NCBI GenBank assembly: GCA_945879145.1
Contig: CAMCUZ010000005.1
Span: forward strand, 1 to 64,000
Reading direction: 5' to 3'
Source of the DNA: an uncultured Mediterranea sp.
GTDB taxonomy: Bacteria > Bacteroidota > Bacteroidia > Bacteroidales > Bacteroidaceae
Length of the DNA: 64,000 nucleotides
Part shown: positions 47,536 to 56,973 of the stretch, one piece after another
Layout of the letters: the number at the start of each line of letters is the position of its first letter
How positions within the stretch are numbered: the first letter of the stretch is position 1
Notes under the pieces: model-generated
The model's input: only the letters and a program-made list of their open reading frames with translations
Told to the model about the DNA's origin: nothing
Databases searched by the model: none
Program-made: the position numbers and the translations under genes

Positions 47536-50500
47536 TTATGGTTGGAATAAATGTTTGATTAAGATTTTGACCACCTGTTCAAACCAGGCGAACGAGTTAC
47601 GCGATCGGGTGACGGCACCTATAGCCTCGATAGAGAAGTCATCTACTGGACGGACGTTCAGTAGCGCGTATGTCAGGAAGTTGCCAAACTTATGTGTCAA
47701 CACGTCCTGTAAGCTCTCACCACTGGGGTTGTAGTTGAGGATGCTCTCTTGATAGGAGCTTATGCCGGGGAAGGGCAATGCCGAGAGTTCTCGCTGTATG
47801 AAGCTATTCACCCGCTCGGGGCAATAGCTTTTTGCTGTGCTAAGCACGTTGCCTATCAGTTTGACAATGCCATACTCGTAAATACCCTTGCGGTCAAGGG
47901 GGACGCGGTCAATGAGCTCAATTTTCTCATTGCTGTCATAGCGCACCATGATATACTTGAGCAGGTCGAGGGCCAGATTGTAGTAGCCCATATCGGTGAC
48001 TAATTCCATGATATTGTCGATGAGGTGGATGAGAAGTTCTCGGTCATTCTGGTTTATTGCCTCGTCAATCAAGTCATAGAAGGCAGGCACACAACGTGAA
48101 TCTCCCTCCAGTTGACCACACTGGCCGGCATAGGTGCAATAGACAGCTGAGTACCAACTCATCAGATTTCGCTTATATTTGCCCGTAGCGTTGGCTTTGT
48201 CGCTGTGATGTCCCTTGAAGAGTCCGCGCAATCGGCGGGTCCAGTCCACTGCTTCTTTGGTGTAAATCTCGAGTAATTCTTGATTGTATCCCTTTGACTT
48301 CAGGGCAATCTGGTAGAGGGTGTAAAGGATGGACATCTGGGCGTAGTCGAACATCTTCACCTTACGGAATTCGTCACAGAAGAAACTCCTGACTACATGG
48401 GCTACATGGTCCCAGTTGCAAACACCCATGATGATCATAATGCGTTCGATAACGAAGAAACTTAGCGAGTCTCCACTCTGGTAAGCTGAAAGCAACTTCT
48501 CGTGCATAGCGTGCCAGGCTTCCTCGTCGCGGCGTTGGGCGGCTATTCGTTCAGCCGGTGCTTGTTGCCCCAGGGAGGTCAGCTCTTGCTGCTCAACGTG
48601 GAAGCAGCAGAACTTCATCAGCTCTGTGATGTCGTTCGGCTGCCAGCTAGTACCATTGTATTCAATGTTACGGAATGTATCTTTTTCCCAAAAGGTCTGA
48701 TATTCCAATGCGTTGTTTACGTAATCTGTCTGAAAGGTAACCTGTTTTTTCATTACTACCTGTAAGAAAGGCAGGATGCCCTTGACGAGATAGAGGTTGC
48801 AGGTGAGATAGCGGAACAATCCTTTCATTTCAGCAAGCATGTCGGATGCTATCGTTTGGTCGGCTTTTTCTGCCTCTTCTTCAGCTAGCATGCTGTCGAT
48901 TAGCATCAGCACGGCAAGTCGAGTTGATGTCTCAATCAGTGTGAACATGCGGGTTCGGGCTTTACGCGATGCCACATTGTATAGCAGGTTACCGCGTTTG
49001 ATGTTCAAATAGATTTGCTTTACAATCCTCACTGTCAGGTTATCCTTCAGCGGGATATGCCCATTGGTGTATGTTCGTTTTGACAGGTAATAGATATACA
49101 TGCAGGCATCATTCTTCACATCATAGATTTCGTCGGTAATGATGGTCCACAATAGGGCGAGCGCATCATGGGTGTAGAGATTCTCGTTGTAGAAGTCGGA
49201 GAGTAGCATGCCGTTGATGAGGCTGACGGAGGCCAGCTTTTTGAGGCGCATCACTGGGGCCAGCTTTACGGAGAGTATCTTGTGGCGCTCGATGATTGCA
49301 GAGTCAGCTGCATTGTTTTGTATGGCATGGACTACGGCATTGAACGCTGCTACATCTTCAGCTGCCTCGTTGCTGCTGTGAATCAGACGCGGTATGAGGG
49401 TGAATAGTTCCTCCTCGTAGTTCTCAATAATGAGGGTGCTCATGGTGTCATTAACGAGCGACATGATATTCATGTTATCACCCCATTCGCGGGCCAACTC
49501 AACCAGTACGTTGAAGTTCCCCTCTTGAAGCGATGTCATGATTAATGCGTTGCGCATGGCACCAAGGAATACAACGTTGATGTTCCCTTTTCCAATGGCT
49601 TCGCAGAAATCGCTTGCCTGCAGGGTGGTATGCCTACACAAAAAAGCCCTGCCCATAACGTACTCTAAAAAGCGTTCGTAGATGAATTGTACATAGAGCT
49701 GACTGCCTTCACGGTTTTGGCGTTCCATCTCTTTCAGTACGGGCCGTTCAGCCTTGTGAAGCAGCTCGGCGTAGGCGATGCTCACGCCATCCTTGCGGTA
49801 CATCAGCAAAGCCAGTTCATGCAAGGGCGAACGGGTATCACTTATTGCTTGCTTGATTTCTTCTACCGGCAGGCAGTCTTTGGCCTCACCATGGAGATAG
49901 GCATCGAGTAGGGCAGAACCTAGCAAATCGAGAAGTCGTCTTTGGCGGTTTCCTGCGTAGGAGTTGCCAATCTCCTCATACAGCTGATTGTAAAGGGCTA
50001 TGGAGGTGTAACAGTCGGGCTGATCTGAAAGTTCCTTGCCGAGGAATATGCCTGATGTGATTTTTAATGTCAGTGGATCACGTAGACGGAGTGCTACCCG
50101 GGCATCGAGTTGTTCGTAGGGTGTACGCATCTGGTAGAGCTGTTGGTAAATACCGTATGCCTTGGCGGCATCCTTGTCATTGAATCCCCTTACCTGTATG
50201 TGATTCTTTGGTGTGAACAGGAAAGAGGTTTGAGACTCGGTATGGGGTACAATCAGGTTGGCCCAAGTAAAATTTCTGCATGTAAAGAGCAGCTTGAATC
50301 GCGAATATTCCTGGCTGATGAATATCCTGCATAACGCCTTATAGAGTAGTAATGGCCCCTCAGTTTCACTCTCATCCTCTTCGGCGTAGTGTAGGCACTC
50401 GTTCAGCGCATCAATAAAGATATAGACATCTTGGTTGTTGGCGTGAGCCTTGCTGTGGATATTGTCCATCAGGCGTCTGATGTCCTTTCTGTTATTGTAT

Positions 50501-51597
50501 CCAAACATCGATTTAATCGAAAGGTCCAGACTGACGAATGAGAAGTCAGAGGCAGCCAATGTCAATACCGGCATGTCCCGGCCTATCAGTTGTTCGGTCC
50601 AGTAGGCCAACTGCGTGGTTTTACCTTGTCCAGCCTCACCAATCAGTGGGTAGAGTGTCTTGTCGCTACGATGGAAATCATGAAGCGTGTCCGTCAGTTC
50701 CTGACGCTCAACAAAGAGCTCCTCGTTGTATTTCTTTTCCGCATAGACTCGCTCCAGGTAGGTGGTTGAGGCGGTCTGCATGCATTTCTTGATTTCTGCC
50801 CAGTTTTTATCCTTCGCAATGTCGAAAGAAGGTACAATCTCTTGGAATGTTTTATCTATGGCCTCATTCATGTGGTCAGAGATGTAGGTTACTGCATTCT
50901 CATTCGAAGCCATGTAGCATGTCTGTTCATCCTTCAGTGTCTGGAGTACGTAGCGATAGTCGCGTTCGTTGCAGAACACCAAGGGGTAGAGGTCAATCCG
51001 CTTGCCCGTCATGGCGAAGTCTATCTTATAGTGACCCTGGCCTATGTCGTACCTGCACTTGGACAACGGCATGAGCGCCTCAATCATGGCGCTGACGCGA
51101 GGTAGCAACAGGTCGTCAACGCCATGGTAAATCTCTTCAGACAAGGTGGTGGAGTGACCACGATACTCATTTCTTATCTGTACGATGCTGGGCATGCTCT
51201 TCGACCCAAGCAGTATATTGCGCCTTTTTATGTAGATAGTAGCGGAGAAACTGCTGGAGAGTGGGTCGTCGGGTAGATGCTTGATGGCGGCAGACAGCAA
51301 GGGGGTAAACAGGTCGTTGAGCCAATCACCAAAAGAGAGCGGACGCTTCGCATCAATGCGGTTGATAAATTGTTCTAAGACGGGCAAAATGGTTGATTGA
51401 GTTGCAGCCTCTTGCTGCAGTAAGCGCAAGAAGATATAGGAACAGAATGGAACTGAAACCTCGAAAAAATCGAGCAGGTGATTCATGGCCCTGCCATACT
51501 TCCCTTCGCAATAAGCAGCATGAGCCTGCTCAAGCGGATGGCTTAGCGTATAGGGCATCTGGGTTACATCACGTAGGTTGTAGAGTAGGTTCTCCAT
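47536..51597 (-). CDS. Large STAND/NACHT-like P-loop NTPase
   Basis: Walker A PLIGEAGQGKTTQLAYW; Walker B VYIFIDALNECLH; LLFTCRNFTW sensor-like; long helical C-terminus; start set at MENLLYNL (51597). Confidence 0.75.
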   Translation of the reverse strand: MENLLYNLRDVTQMPYTLSHPLEQAHAAYCEGKYGRAMNHLLDFFEVSVPFCSYIFLRLLQQEAATQSTILPVLEQFINRIDAKRPLSFGDWLNDLFTPLLSAAIKHLPDDPLSSSFSATIYIKRRNILLGSKSMPSIVQIRNEYRGHSTTLSEEIYHGVDDLLLPRVSAMIEALMPLSKCRYDIGQGHYKIDFAMTGKRIDLYPLVFCNERDYRYVLQTLKDEQTCYMASNENAVTYISDHMNEAIDKTFQEIVPSFDIAKDKNWAEIKKCMQTASTTYLERVYAEKKYNEELFVERQELTDTLHDFHRSDKTLYPLIGEAGQGKTTQLAYWTEQLIGRDMPVLTLAASDFSFVSLDLSIKSMFGYNNRKDIRRLMDNIHSKAHANNQDVYIFIDALNECLHYAEEDESETEGPLLLYKALCRIFISQEYSRFKLLFTCRNFTWANLIVPHTESQTSFLFTPKNHIQVRGFNDKDAAKAYGIYQQLYQMRTPYEQLDARVALRLRDPLTLKITSGIFLGKELSDQPDCYTSIALYNQLYEEIGNSYAGNRQRRLLDLLGSALLDAYLHGEAKDCLPVEEIKQAISDTRSPLHELALLMYRKDGVSIAYAELLHKAERPVLKEMERQNREGSQLYVQFIYERFLEYVMGRAFLCRHTTLQASDFCEAIGKGNINVVFLGAMRNALIMTSLQEGNFNVLVELAREWGDNMNIMSLVNDTMSTLIIENYEEELFTLIPRLIHSSNEAAEDVAAFNAVVHAIQNNAADSAIIERHKILSVKLAPVMRLKKLASVSLINGMLLSDFYNENLYTHDALALLWTIITDEIYDVKNDACMYIYYLSKRTYTNGHIPLKDNLTVRIVKQIYLNIKRGNLLYNVASRKARTRMFTLIETSTRLAVLMLIDSMLAEEEAEKADQTIASDMLAEMKGLFRYLTCNLYLVKGILPFLQVVMKKQVTFQTDYVNNALEYQTFWEKDTFRNIEYNGTSWQPNDITELMKFCCFHVEQQELTSLGQQAPAERIAAQRRDEEAWHAMHEKLLSAYQSGDSLSFFVIERIMIIMGVCNWDHVAHVVRSFFCDEFRKVKMFDYAQMSILYTLYQIALKSKGYNQELLEIYTKEAVDWTRRLRGLFKGHHSDKANATGKYKRNLMSWYSAVYCTYAGQCGQLEGDSRCVPAFYDLIDEAINQNDRELLIHLIDNIMELVTDMGYYNLALDLLKYIMVRYDSNEKIELIDRVPLDRKGIYEYGIVKLIGNVLSTAKSYCPERVNSFIQRELSALPFPGISSYQESILNYNPSGESLQDVLTHKFGNFLTYALLNVRPVDDFSIEAIGAVTRSRNSFAWFEQVVKILIKHLFQP

Positions 51598-51641
51598 CAG
51601 TAAAAAGGTCAATATGAATAAGTATTGTAGCTATTTTATTG

Positions 51642-51649
51642 CAAATATA
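51642..51649 (-). promoter_or_regulatory. -7 element (TATATTTG) of the STAND NTPase gene
   Basis: CAAATATA on plus strand, about 45 nt upstream of the start. Confidence 0.5.
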
Positions 51650-51693
51650 GGGGATTTTTATGGTACGATGGATAGATTCTAAGTTGTTTTTAT

Positions 51694-51701
51694 TAATTTT
51701 G
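51694..51701 (+). promoter_or_regulatory. -7 element TAATTTTG for the divergent membrane protein gene
   Basis: TAnnTTTG match upstream of ATG 51789. Confidence 0.4.
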
Positions 51702-51788
51702 CCGATGTTAATGCAGATTCTTCACTTTATGACGAGTTAAAGTGGGGGGTATGCCGCATTTTTTTTGAACCCTAACAGCAGTAAAACC

Positions 51789-53087
51789 ATGTATGAACTG
51801 ACAGCCTACCTTTGTGGACATTTCCATCGTGATAAAGAGGTGACACCTCAGCAACTCGCTCAGGAACAGTGGAATCTTTGGCAATTCGATGATACGGAGA
51901 TTGTATCACTGAAGCGTATGTTCTATGCTGAGTTGATTGACTTCTTCTCCAATCGCTGTATCATGATGAAGAAGCAGGTTGACAGCGAACTGCTGCTACC
52001 TTTTCGCGACAGTCAATATAGCTATCATGTGGATGAATTGGCTGTTTACCAGATGCCAATGGGGATGACGCTCTTCTCCGTCTGCATCCAGATGACCGTG
52101 GCTGACCTGAATGAGGTAACGGCTGTGCTCTCTTCGCTCCGAATGATAGATTCCTATCAGGATGGGACGCATAACTCCTTCGTAGAGGTGGCCCTTCATC
52201 CGATTAAAAACGTGTACGACCTCTCAGTCAACAATCCGCTTTCCTCCATCTCGGCACTGGTTGAGAATGGCAATAAGTTAAGAATATACCAAGTAGTGAA
52301 TGAGAAGGTTAGTGGAGGGGATAGCCATCATACGGTGTATGAAAACAGCGAGTTGCTGTTGTTTCAACTAGGGTCGGTGTCCAAAGTCACCACAGGCATC
52401 GATGACTATTCCCCGGCTGACATCTACCTGCAGAAGGTGATGGAGGAGAGCCGCTTATCCATTTTTCGTAACTGGCAGGCCCTGAGTCTGCTGGATACGT
52501 TTACCATTCAGGCTACCAACGCTCCCGCATGGTTGGTTGAGAACTGGATTACGAGTTACTTCACCTTGATTTATATACATGCACTTTTCGTGAAGTGTTT
52601 TCTCTTCAGATTAAACAAGCAGTTGCGCGCTGTGATGATGGATCAGCCTTCGGCTATTACGAGATTATTGGGGGCATTGGGTGGTGAGAACTCTGAGATT
52701 TACAAACTGATACGCGATTTTAATCAGTTTGACCAACAATGTCGTTTTCATAAGATATCCTACAACTTCATGCCGCTGGAGATGGCAAGCGCCATAGACC
52801 GTGGCCTCTGCATCAGTGAGGAGCTTGAATTGCTCGACAAGGTGATAGAACGCGAAAAGCAACGACGGGACGAAGCCAACGACAGGATGGTCAATACGTT
52901 GCTCTTCATCCTGTCCACACTGACCCTAGGCTCTGCCATTTGGGACTTCTCCTGTCTTTTGGACCAGATGTTCCCCTACAGTGACTATTTAGGTTCCAGC
53001 ATATTGGGCTACCGCACTGTAGCCTTTATGTTCTTGCTGGCTTTGGTTTTTGTATTGACCAAGCTGTTTCGGAAAAAAGAGAGATAG
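51789..53087 (+). CDS. Hypothetical protein with helical stalk and two C-terminal TM helices (CorA-shaped)
   Basis: REKQRRDEANDRMVNTLLFILSTLTLGSAIWDF...GYRTVAFMFLLALVFVLTKLFRKKER; start set at ATG 51789 (track uses TTG 51765). Confidence 0.65.
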   Translation: MYELTAYLCGHFHRDKEVTPQQLAQEQWNLWQFDDTEIVSLKRMFYAELIDFFSNRCIMMKKQVDSELLLPFRDSQYSYHVDELAVYQMPMGMTLFSVCIQMTVADLNEVTAVLSSLRMIDSYQDGTHNSFVEVALHPIKNVYDLSVNNPLSSISALVENGNKLRIYQVVNEKVSGGDSHHTVYENSELLLFQLGSVSKVTTGIDDYSPADIYLQKVMEESRLSIFRNWQALSLLDTFTIQATNAPAWLVENWITSYFTLIYIHALFVKCFLFRLNKQLRAVMMDQPSAITRLLGALGGENSEIYKLIRDFNQFDQQCRFHKISYNFMPLEMASAIDRGLCISEELELLDKVIEREKQRRDEANDRMVNTLLFILSTLTLGSAIWDFSCLLDQMFPYSDYLGSSILGYRTVAFMFLLALVFVLTKLFRKKER

Positions 53088-53130
53088 TCTGTGATTGAAT
53101 AATATGAATCATAAAGAATAATAGATAACT

Positions 53131-54297
53131 ATGCAAAATTTTGATTATCAAACACCCACGCGTCTTATTTTTGGTAAGAACGTGGTAGCAGAGAAATTGC
53201 AAGGCGTTATGGCGCAATTCGGCAACAGGGTATTAATCACTTATGGCGGCGGAAGTATCAAGCGCAGCGGGCTTTACGACCAGGTGTTGACGCTGCTTAG
53301 TGACAAAGAAATATATGAATTGCCTGGCATCGAGCCGAATCCTAAGTTTAATCCCAGTGTGCTTGAAGGGGTACGCCTATGTAAGGAGCACGCCATCGAC
53401 GTCCTACTCGCTGTAGGTGGAGGTAGTGTACTGGATTGCACCAAGGCTATTGCCGGTGCAGCCTGTTCAGATGCAGACCCCTGGGATGTTGTCACGGGCA
53501 AGGCACCCACGCTCAAAGCCATACCCATTGTGGATATCATCACCTTGGCCGCTACAGGCTCGGAATATGACCAGGGCGGAGTGATTTCGCGCACAGAGAC
53601 CAACGACAAGCTAGCCTACTTTTCGCCCTTCGTATTTCCTGCCGTATCATTTATCGACCCCACATACACCTTCACGCTTCCTGTGAAACAGACATTAGCA
53701 GGCGTGGCCGACTGCATCAATCACATCATGGAGCAGTACTTCTGTGGAGAGCATATCCTGATGAACGATGCCTTTATGGAGGGGGCGGTGAAGTCTTTGG
53801 TTAAAAATGTGAAGGTGGTGCTTGATGAGCCGACGAACTATGATGCCCGGGCTGAGATATTCTGTGCCACTACGTTGGGCTGCAACGGTATCTACTCCCT
53901 GGGCAACTCCGAGAGCGGCTGGCCTATGCACGCCTTGGAGCATGCACTCTCGGGTCACTACGACATCACCCACGGCGAGGGACTTGCTATCGTCACGCCA
54001 CGTTGGATGCGCTATATCCTGAACCACACTACGGGTGAACTGCACGAACAGGTGGTGGAGCGCATCACGTCGTTTGGTAGCCACGTGTTTGGCACAGCGA
54101 CTCCCGAGGAGAGCATACAGGCCATTCATGCGTTCTATGAGGGTATCGGTATCCCGATGACACTCCATGCTGTAGGCATTGATGACAGTCGAATCGACGA
54201 GATGGCGCATCACATTGCAGTCAACGAGGGACTTGACCAGGCCTGGGTGCCGCTGTATGAAGAGGATATAGCAGCCATCCTGCGCGATTGCCTGTAA
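53131..54297 (+). CDS. Iron-containing alcohol dehydrogenase (YqhD/BDH-like)
   Basis: FDYQTPTRLIFGKNVV, YGGGSIKRSGLYDQV, AVGGGSVLDCTKAIA, ATGSEYDQGGVIS, HALEHALSGHYDITHGEGLAI. Confidence 0.95.
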   Translation: MQNFDYQTPTRLIFGKNVVAEKLQGVMAQFGNRVLITYGGGSIKRSGLYDQVLTLLSDKEIYELPGIEPNPKFNPSVLEGVRLCKEHAIDVLLAVGGGSVLDCTKAIAGAACSDADPWDVVTGKAPTLKAIPIVDIITLAATGSEYDQGGVISRTETNDKLAYFSPFVFPAVSFIDPTYTFTLPVKQTLAGVADCINHIMEQYFCGEHILMNDAFMEGAVKSLVKNVKVVLDEPTNYDARAEIFCATTLGCNGIYSLGNSESGWPMHALEHALSGHYDITHGEGLAIVTPRWMRYILNHTTGELHEQVVERITSFGSHVFGTATPEESIQAIHAFYEGIGIPMTLHAVGIDDSRIDEMAHHIAVNEGLDQAWVPLYEEDIAAILRDCL

Positions 54298-54339
54298 TAT
54301 ATACTTGTAATAATAGAATAACCCATTACTAATCATAGT

Positions 54340-54921
54340 ATGAAAACATCACTTCCACTTACTTGCATCTTCGCTCAGATGCTTTTGAATAGCTGCAATC
54401 TACAACAACCCGCTTGTGCAGAGGGTACTGCTGCTGCTACATGCAGCTGGCAGACTATTCTGCAGGATAAACTGCCACTTCTAGGTCATCGCAACTGGGT
54501 CGTCATCACCGATATGGCCTATCCGCTTCAGGCCAAGGATGGCATCACCACGCTCTACGCCGAGCAACCCTACAGCGAAGTACTCGGAGCCGTAAAGCAG
54601 ATGATTGATGATAGCAACCATGTTTATGCTCATGTTTATCAAGACAAGGAACTCACTTACCTTACCGAGGATATCTGTCCGGGCATCGACAGCCTCAAAG
54701 CCGATATGCAAAAGGCACTCGCAGGAACTACCATTACTGCTGTGGACCACGAGCAACTCATAGCCCGTCTCGACAACGTGAGCAGCCTGTTTGAGGTGGT
54801 CATTATTAAAACGCCGCTCACCAAGCCCTACACGTCCACCTTCTTTGAACTCGATTGCAAGTATTGGGACAGCCAAAAGCAAGAATTGCTCAACGCCAAG
54901 ATTGCCGAGGCTCAGAAATAG
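54340..54921 (+). CDS. RbsD/FucU-like lipoprotein (putative sugar mutarotase fold)
   Basis: LPLLGHRNWVVITDMAYPLQAKDGITTL; lipobox LLNSC; short family match by eye only. Confidence 0.5.
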   Translation: MKTSLPLTCIFAQMLLNSCNLQQPACAEGTAAATCSWQTILQDKLPLLGHRNWVVITDMAYPLQAKDGITTLYAEQPYSEVLGAVKQMIDDSNHVYAHVYQDKELTYLTEDICPGIDSLKADMQKALAGTTITAVDHEQLIARLDNVSSLFEVVIIKTPLTKPYTSTFFELDCKYWDSQKQELLNAKIAEAQK

Positions 54922-54989
54922 GAAGAACAGCGCTGAAGTATCTTTGCCCTCCCCAAGGGGATGTGATTCTCTTTTAATCTACTATTAAT

Positions 54990-56834
54990 ATGAAAAATAT
55001 GATGAAGAATAGATTTTTTAGCTTATGGGCCTTGCTGCTGGTTGCCGTTCAGGTGGCTGCCGAGGCTACGGTGATTTCAGTCAATAGTTTTGGCCTGAAG
55101 CCCAACAGTCGTGTGAATGCTACGCCTTACGTCAAGGAGGCTCTCGAAGCGTGCCGTAACCATCCCGAAGCGATACTGACCTTTGAGAAGGGGCGCTACG
55201 ACTTCTGGGAAGCCCATGCCACGGAGCGGGACTATTTTGAGTCGAATACCTACGACAACAATCCCAAGATTCTGGCTATCTTGCTCGATGAGATGCAGGG
55301 AGTAACGCTCGATGGACAGGGATCGGAGTTCATTATGCACGGCCGCATGCAGCCCATCACGCTGCATCGCTGCAAAGCCATCACGCTACGCAACTTCTCC
55401 ATCGACTGGGATATTCCGCTGACGGCCCAAGGCCGCGTGATTAACAGCTCATCTACCTACATGGACCTGGAGATTGACACGGATCAATACCCTTATATCA
55501 TCGAAAACGACTTGCTCACCTTTGTGGGCGAGGGGTGGAAGAGCACCGTCTGGAGCATGATGCAGTTCACCCCCGATACGCACCTGGTCTGCCCCAATAC
55601 AGGGGATAACTTGGGTTGGAAGCGCTATGATGCCAAGGAGTTGAAGAAGGGCGTAGTGCGCCTCTCCGAGATGAGTGGCAAGGAGCCTTTCCCCGCACCG
55701 GGTACCCTGGTCGTATTGCGCCACAACAGCCGCGACCATGCTGGCATCTTCCTCTTTCACAGCGAGGAGGTGAAGATGGAGCATATCAACGTCCACCACA
55801 CCGGTGGCCTGGGCATCTTGTCGCAGTATTGCCGCGACATCTCCTTCCTCGACGTGAACATGATACCCAATGCAGCCAAGAACCGCGTGCTGAGTGGCCA
55901 TGACGATGGTTTCCACGTAATGGGCTGTAGCGGCAAGGTGATGATAGACAGCTGCCGCTTTGCTGGGTTGATGGACGACCCCATCAATATTCATGGTACC
56001 TGCTCACGTATCGTCAAGGTGCTGTCGCCCACACGTTTGCAATGCCGCTTTATGCAGGATATGAGTGCCGGTATGGAGTGGGGGCGCAGAGGCGAGACTG
56101 TAGGCTTTATCGAGACCAAGACCATGCGGACGATTGATCAGGGAGTGATTACCGGTTACGAGCAGGTCAACAAGGAGGAGTTCATCCTGGAATTCAGCGG
56201 ACCTGTTCCAACAGCTATTCAGGAGGGCTATGTGGTAGAGAACCTGACCTGCACGCCCGATGCGGAGATTCGCAACTGTCATTTCGGTAGCTGCCGTGCC
56301 CGTGGGGTGCTCGTTTCTACTCCGGGTAAGGTGGTGATTGAGGATAATGTTTTTGAGAGCAGTGGCTCAGCCATCTTGATTGCTGGCGACGCCAACTATT
56401 GGTTTGAGTCGGGTGCCGTGAAGGACGTGACCATCCGCGGCAATGAGTTCCGCTATCCTTGCAACTCCTCCTCTTATCAGTTCTGCGAGGCCATCATCAG
56501 CATCTATCCCGAGATACCTGCCCCCGACGTGCGCTATCCCTTCCACCGCAACATCCGCATCGAGGGGAACACGTTCCACCTGTTCGATTATCCCATTCTT
56601 TACGCCCGTTCGGTTGATGGCCTTACTTTCTTGGACAACAAGCTGATTCGCAACACGACCTATCAGCCTGCTCACCGCCGCAAGGAGGGCATCACCTTGG
56701 AGTACTGCCGCAATGTGCGCATTGGCCGCAACCAGGTAGAGGGCGAGGTGCTCGGTTCGAAGGTGAAGCTCGACCACACCGCCCGTGGCAGCGTGAAGTT
56801 TGTCAAGAACAACTTCTTCAAGCTGGTGAAGTAA
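54990..56834 (+). CDS. GH110-like alpha-1,3-galactosidase (right-handed beta-helix), copy 1
   Basis: signal peptide; VTLDGQGSEFIMHGRMQPITLHRCKAITLRNFSIDWDIPLTAQG; beta-helix repeats. Confidence 0.85.
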   Translation: MKNMMKNRFFSLWALLLVAVQVAAEATVISVNSFGLKPNSRVNATPYVKEALEACRNHPEAILTFEKGRYDFWEAHATERDYFESNTYDNNPKILAILLDEMQGVTLDGQGSEFIMHGRMQPITLHRCKAITLRNFSIDWDIPLTAQGRVINSSSTYMDLEIDTDQYPYIIENDLLTFVGEGWKSTVWSMMQFTPDTHLVCPNTGDNLGWKRYDAKELKKGVVRLSEMSGKEPFPAPGTLVVLRHNSRDHAGIFLFHSEEVKMEHINVHHTGGLGILSQYCRDISFLDVNMIPNAAKNRVLSGHDDGFHVMGCSGKVMIDSCRFAGLMDDPINIHGTCSRIVKVLSPTRLQCRFMQDMSAGMEWGRRGETVGFIETKTMRTIDQGVITGYEQVNKEEFILEFSGPVPTAIQEGYVVENLTCTPDAEIRNCHFGSCRARGVLVSTPGKVVIEDNVFESSGSAILIAGDANYWFESGAVKDVTIRGNEFRYPCNSSSYQFCEAIISIYPEIPAPDVRYPFHRNIRIEGNTFHLFDYPILYARSVDGLTFLDNKLIRNTTYQPAHRRKEGITLEYCRNVRIGRNQVEGEVLGSKVKLDHTARGSVKFVKNNFFKLVK

Positions 56835-56942
56835 ATGGCGTGAAGTGTGGTGTGAGGTGTCATTTGTTTAACTTCACATCGTACGATATTGTAAATCAGT
56901 GTGTTACGAAGGAATGTGAAGTGTGAAGTATTTTTTGTCAAA

Positions 56943-56973
56943 TGTTCAACTGGGTCAACCAACCTTAAAAATA
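56943..56973 (+). repeat. Dispersed IS-end-like repeat, left part (interrupted by MITE)
   Basis: TGTTCAACTGGGTCAACCAACCTTAAAAATA; continues at 57463 after the inserted element; matches 101-131. Confidence 0.75.
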
